Positions 9,436 through 10,094 of a DNA stretch of 10,094 nt are shown here, in pieces. The first letter of the stretch is position 1. Every line of letters begins with the position of its first letter. Under the pieces are notes generated by a model. The model had not been told where the DNA came from, did not search any database, and saw only the letters and a program-made list of their open reading frames with translations. Source of the stretch: Physocladia obscura (lineage: Eukaryota; Chytridiomycota; Chytridiomycetes; Chytridiales; Chytriomycetaceae); NCBI GenBank assembly GCA_027596945.1, contig JADGJH010001419.1, positions 1 to 10,094 on the forward strand. The letters run 5' to 3'. A program made the position numbers and the translations under genes.

Positions 9436-9927
9436 TTCTGGGAGAATCAAGTAGAAATTGGTTGAACCAGTGGCTTTTTTTGCCATGTGTTTTTTTTGTT
9501 TTATTGGAAGTTTTGTACCAAATTCAAATGGTAGGAGAAGAAGTTCTCTCAAAACTTGTCCTTCCAAAGTTATCTGTTGGGTTCTTCCTTTTATCCTCAT
9601 TGAAGCCACAAGATCATCAAGCAAAGCTTGGTCAGCAGCACAAAGCCAGCTCTACAGCTCAAAGCTGGTTCATCAGCCCAAGGCTGGTAAGCAATGGAGA
9701 GCTGATAAACTGGCACTACAACATCTGCATCAACTAATTGAGACTCACCACAACAAAGCAATGAGAATAGGTACAGAACTCAGGAAATGTCTGAACACTA
9801 GCTAGGTCTCGAGAATAGCCAAGTAGTGTCCTTCATGCTCTGGAGATAAATATAATAGATAAAATAAACAGAAACAGGCAAGTATGGTTAATAAATACAC
9901 TCACAATGTTTTCTTTTTTTTTTCCAG
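9436..9927. other. Downstream region of chitin synthase, no supported gene
   Basis: Open frames exist on both strands (for example 9462-9805 on + and 9624 leftwards on -), but none starts at a credible ATG with a recognisable domain, and the strands contradict each other. AATAAA occurs at 9863-9868, which is far for a chitin synthase poly(A) site. The composition is less T-rich than the upstream intergenic DNA, and the stretch contains the tandem repeat listed separately. Confidence 0.4.
9620..9695 (+). repeat. Degenerate 19-bp tandem repeat, four units
   Basis: Units lie at 9620-9638, 9639-9657, 9658-9676 and 9677-9695 and share a CAAAGCTGG...CAG core. By eye, units 1 and 3 agree at 14 of 19 positions, units 2 and 3 at 13 of 19, and units 3 and 4 at 11 of 19. 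Nineteen is not a multiple of three, so the array is unlikely to be a protein repeat. Function unknown. Confidence 0.5.
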
Positions 9928-10092
9928 TTAAGATACCAAGTCCTTGTTCTGGTACCACCAGCAACAAGAACCTTTCTCTTCACACTGAGGCTGCACTCTG
10001 TTAATGTGTGCATCTAAAGTTGCCTCATCACCCATTGTCCTGGTTGCCTGACTGTGTCCTGTCCACATGGTGGTATACTTTTCCTTGCAAGC
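9928..10092 (-). CDS. Possible 3' end of an unknown minus-strand gene, cut by the window edge
   Basis: On the minus strand a frame is open from the right edge to a TAA at 9928-9930 (54 codons), with varied, coding-like composition. It begins ACKEKYTTMWTGHSQ and ends with a cysteine/tryptophan patch CCWWYQNKD. A GT donor-like site (GTATCT) just before the stop means the frame may instead splice to an exon further left. No family is recognised. On the + strand a T-rich run ending in CAG at 9927 looks like an acceptor, which offers a competing + strand reading. Confidence 0.25.
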   Translation of the reverse strand, partial: ACKEKYTTMWTGHSQATRTMGDEATLDAHINRVQPQCEEKGSCCWWYQNKDLVS

Positions 10093-10094
10093 TT

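Noticed and set aside
9458..9805. 115-codon + strand frame after chitin synthase
   Set aside because: Starts at a TTG, runs through the 19-bp repeat, which is not codon-periodic, and matches nothing recognisable.
1..10094. tRNA, rRNA, CRISPR array, insertion sequence or bacterial operon signals
   Set aside because: None was seen by eye on either strand; spliceosomal introns and gene content are eukaryotic.

Overview
This looks like nuclear DNA of a fungus, most likely an early-diverging (chytrid-like) lineage. The sequence is AT-rich. It carries a fungal-type division 1 chitin synthase, a telomerase reverse transcriptase and a protein resembling fungal Whi2, and all three genes are cut by many short GT-AG introns (44-86 nt). 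No ribosome-binding sites, operons or other prokaryotic features are seen. The lineage is inferred from gene content and intron style.

Layout, all on the + strand unless stated. (1) Positions 1-1380 hold the 3' part of a TERT gene: the end of the palm (motifs B', C, D, E) and the whole C-terminal thumb extension, split by seven introns that I resolved by hand. (2) Only 55 nt downstream, 1436-3178 is a two-exon gene for a 561-residue BTB/KCTD-like protein resembling Whi2. (3) Positions 3179-4789 have no intact gene; 3843-4268 is the decayed palm domain of a LINE-type reverse transcriptase, followed farther on by an A-tract. (4) Positions 4790-5902 carry a chain of short open segments in shifting frames, several of them strongly hydrophobic. 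This is either an intron-rich or a broken multi-pass membrane protein gene, family unknown. (5) Positions 6201-9435 are a complete nine-exon division 1 chitin synthase gene (890 residues), preceded by about 300 bp of upstream DNA. (6) Positions 9436-10094 contain a degenerate 19-bp tandem repeat and a possible minus-strand coding end running off the right edge.

The genes do not form one obvious pathway. TERT maintains chromosome ends, Whi2-type proteins damp growth signalling under stress, and chitin synthase builds the cell wall. I see no convincing new multi-gene system. The points most worth a second look are the intron-dense TERT with weak donor sites, its very tight spacing to the next gene, and the unresolved membrane-protein locus.
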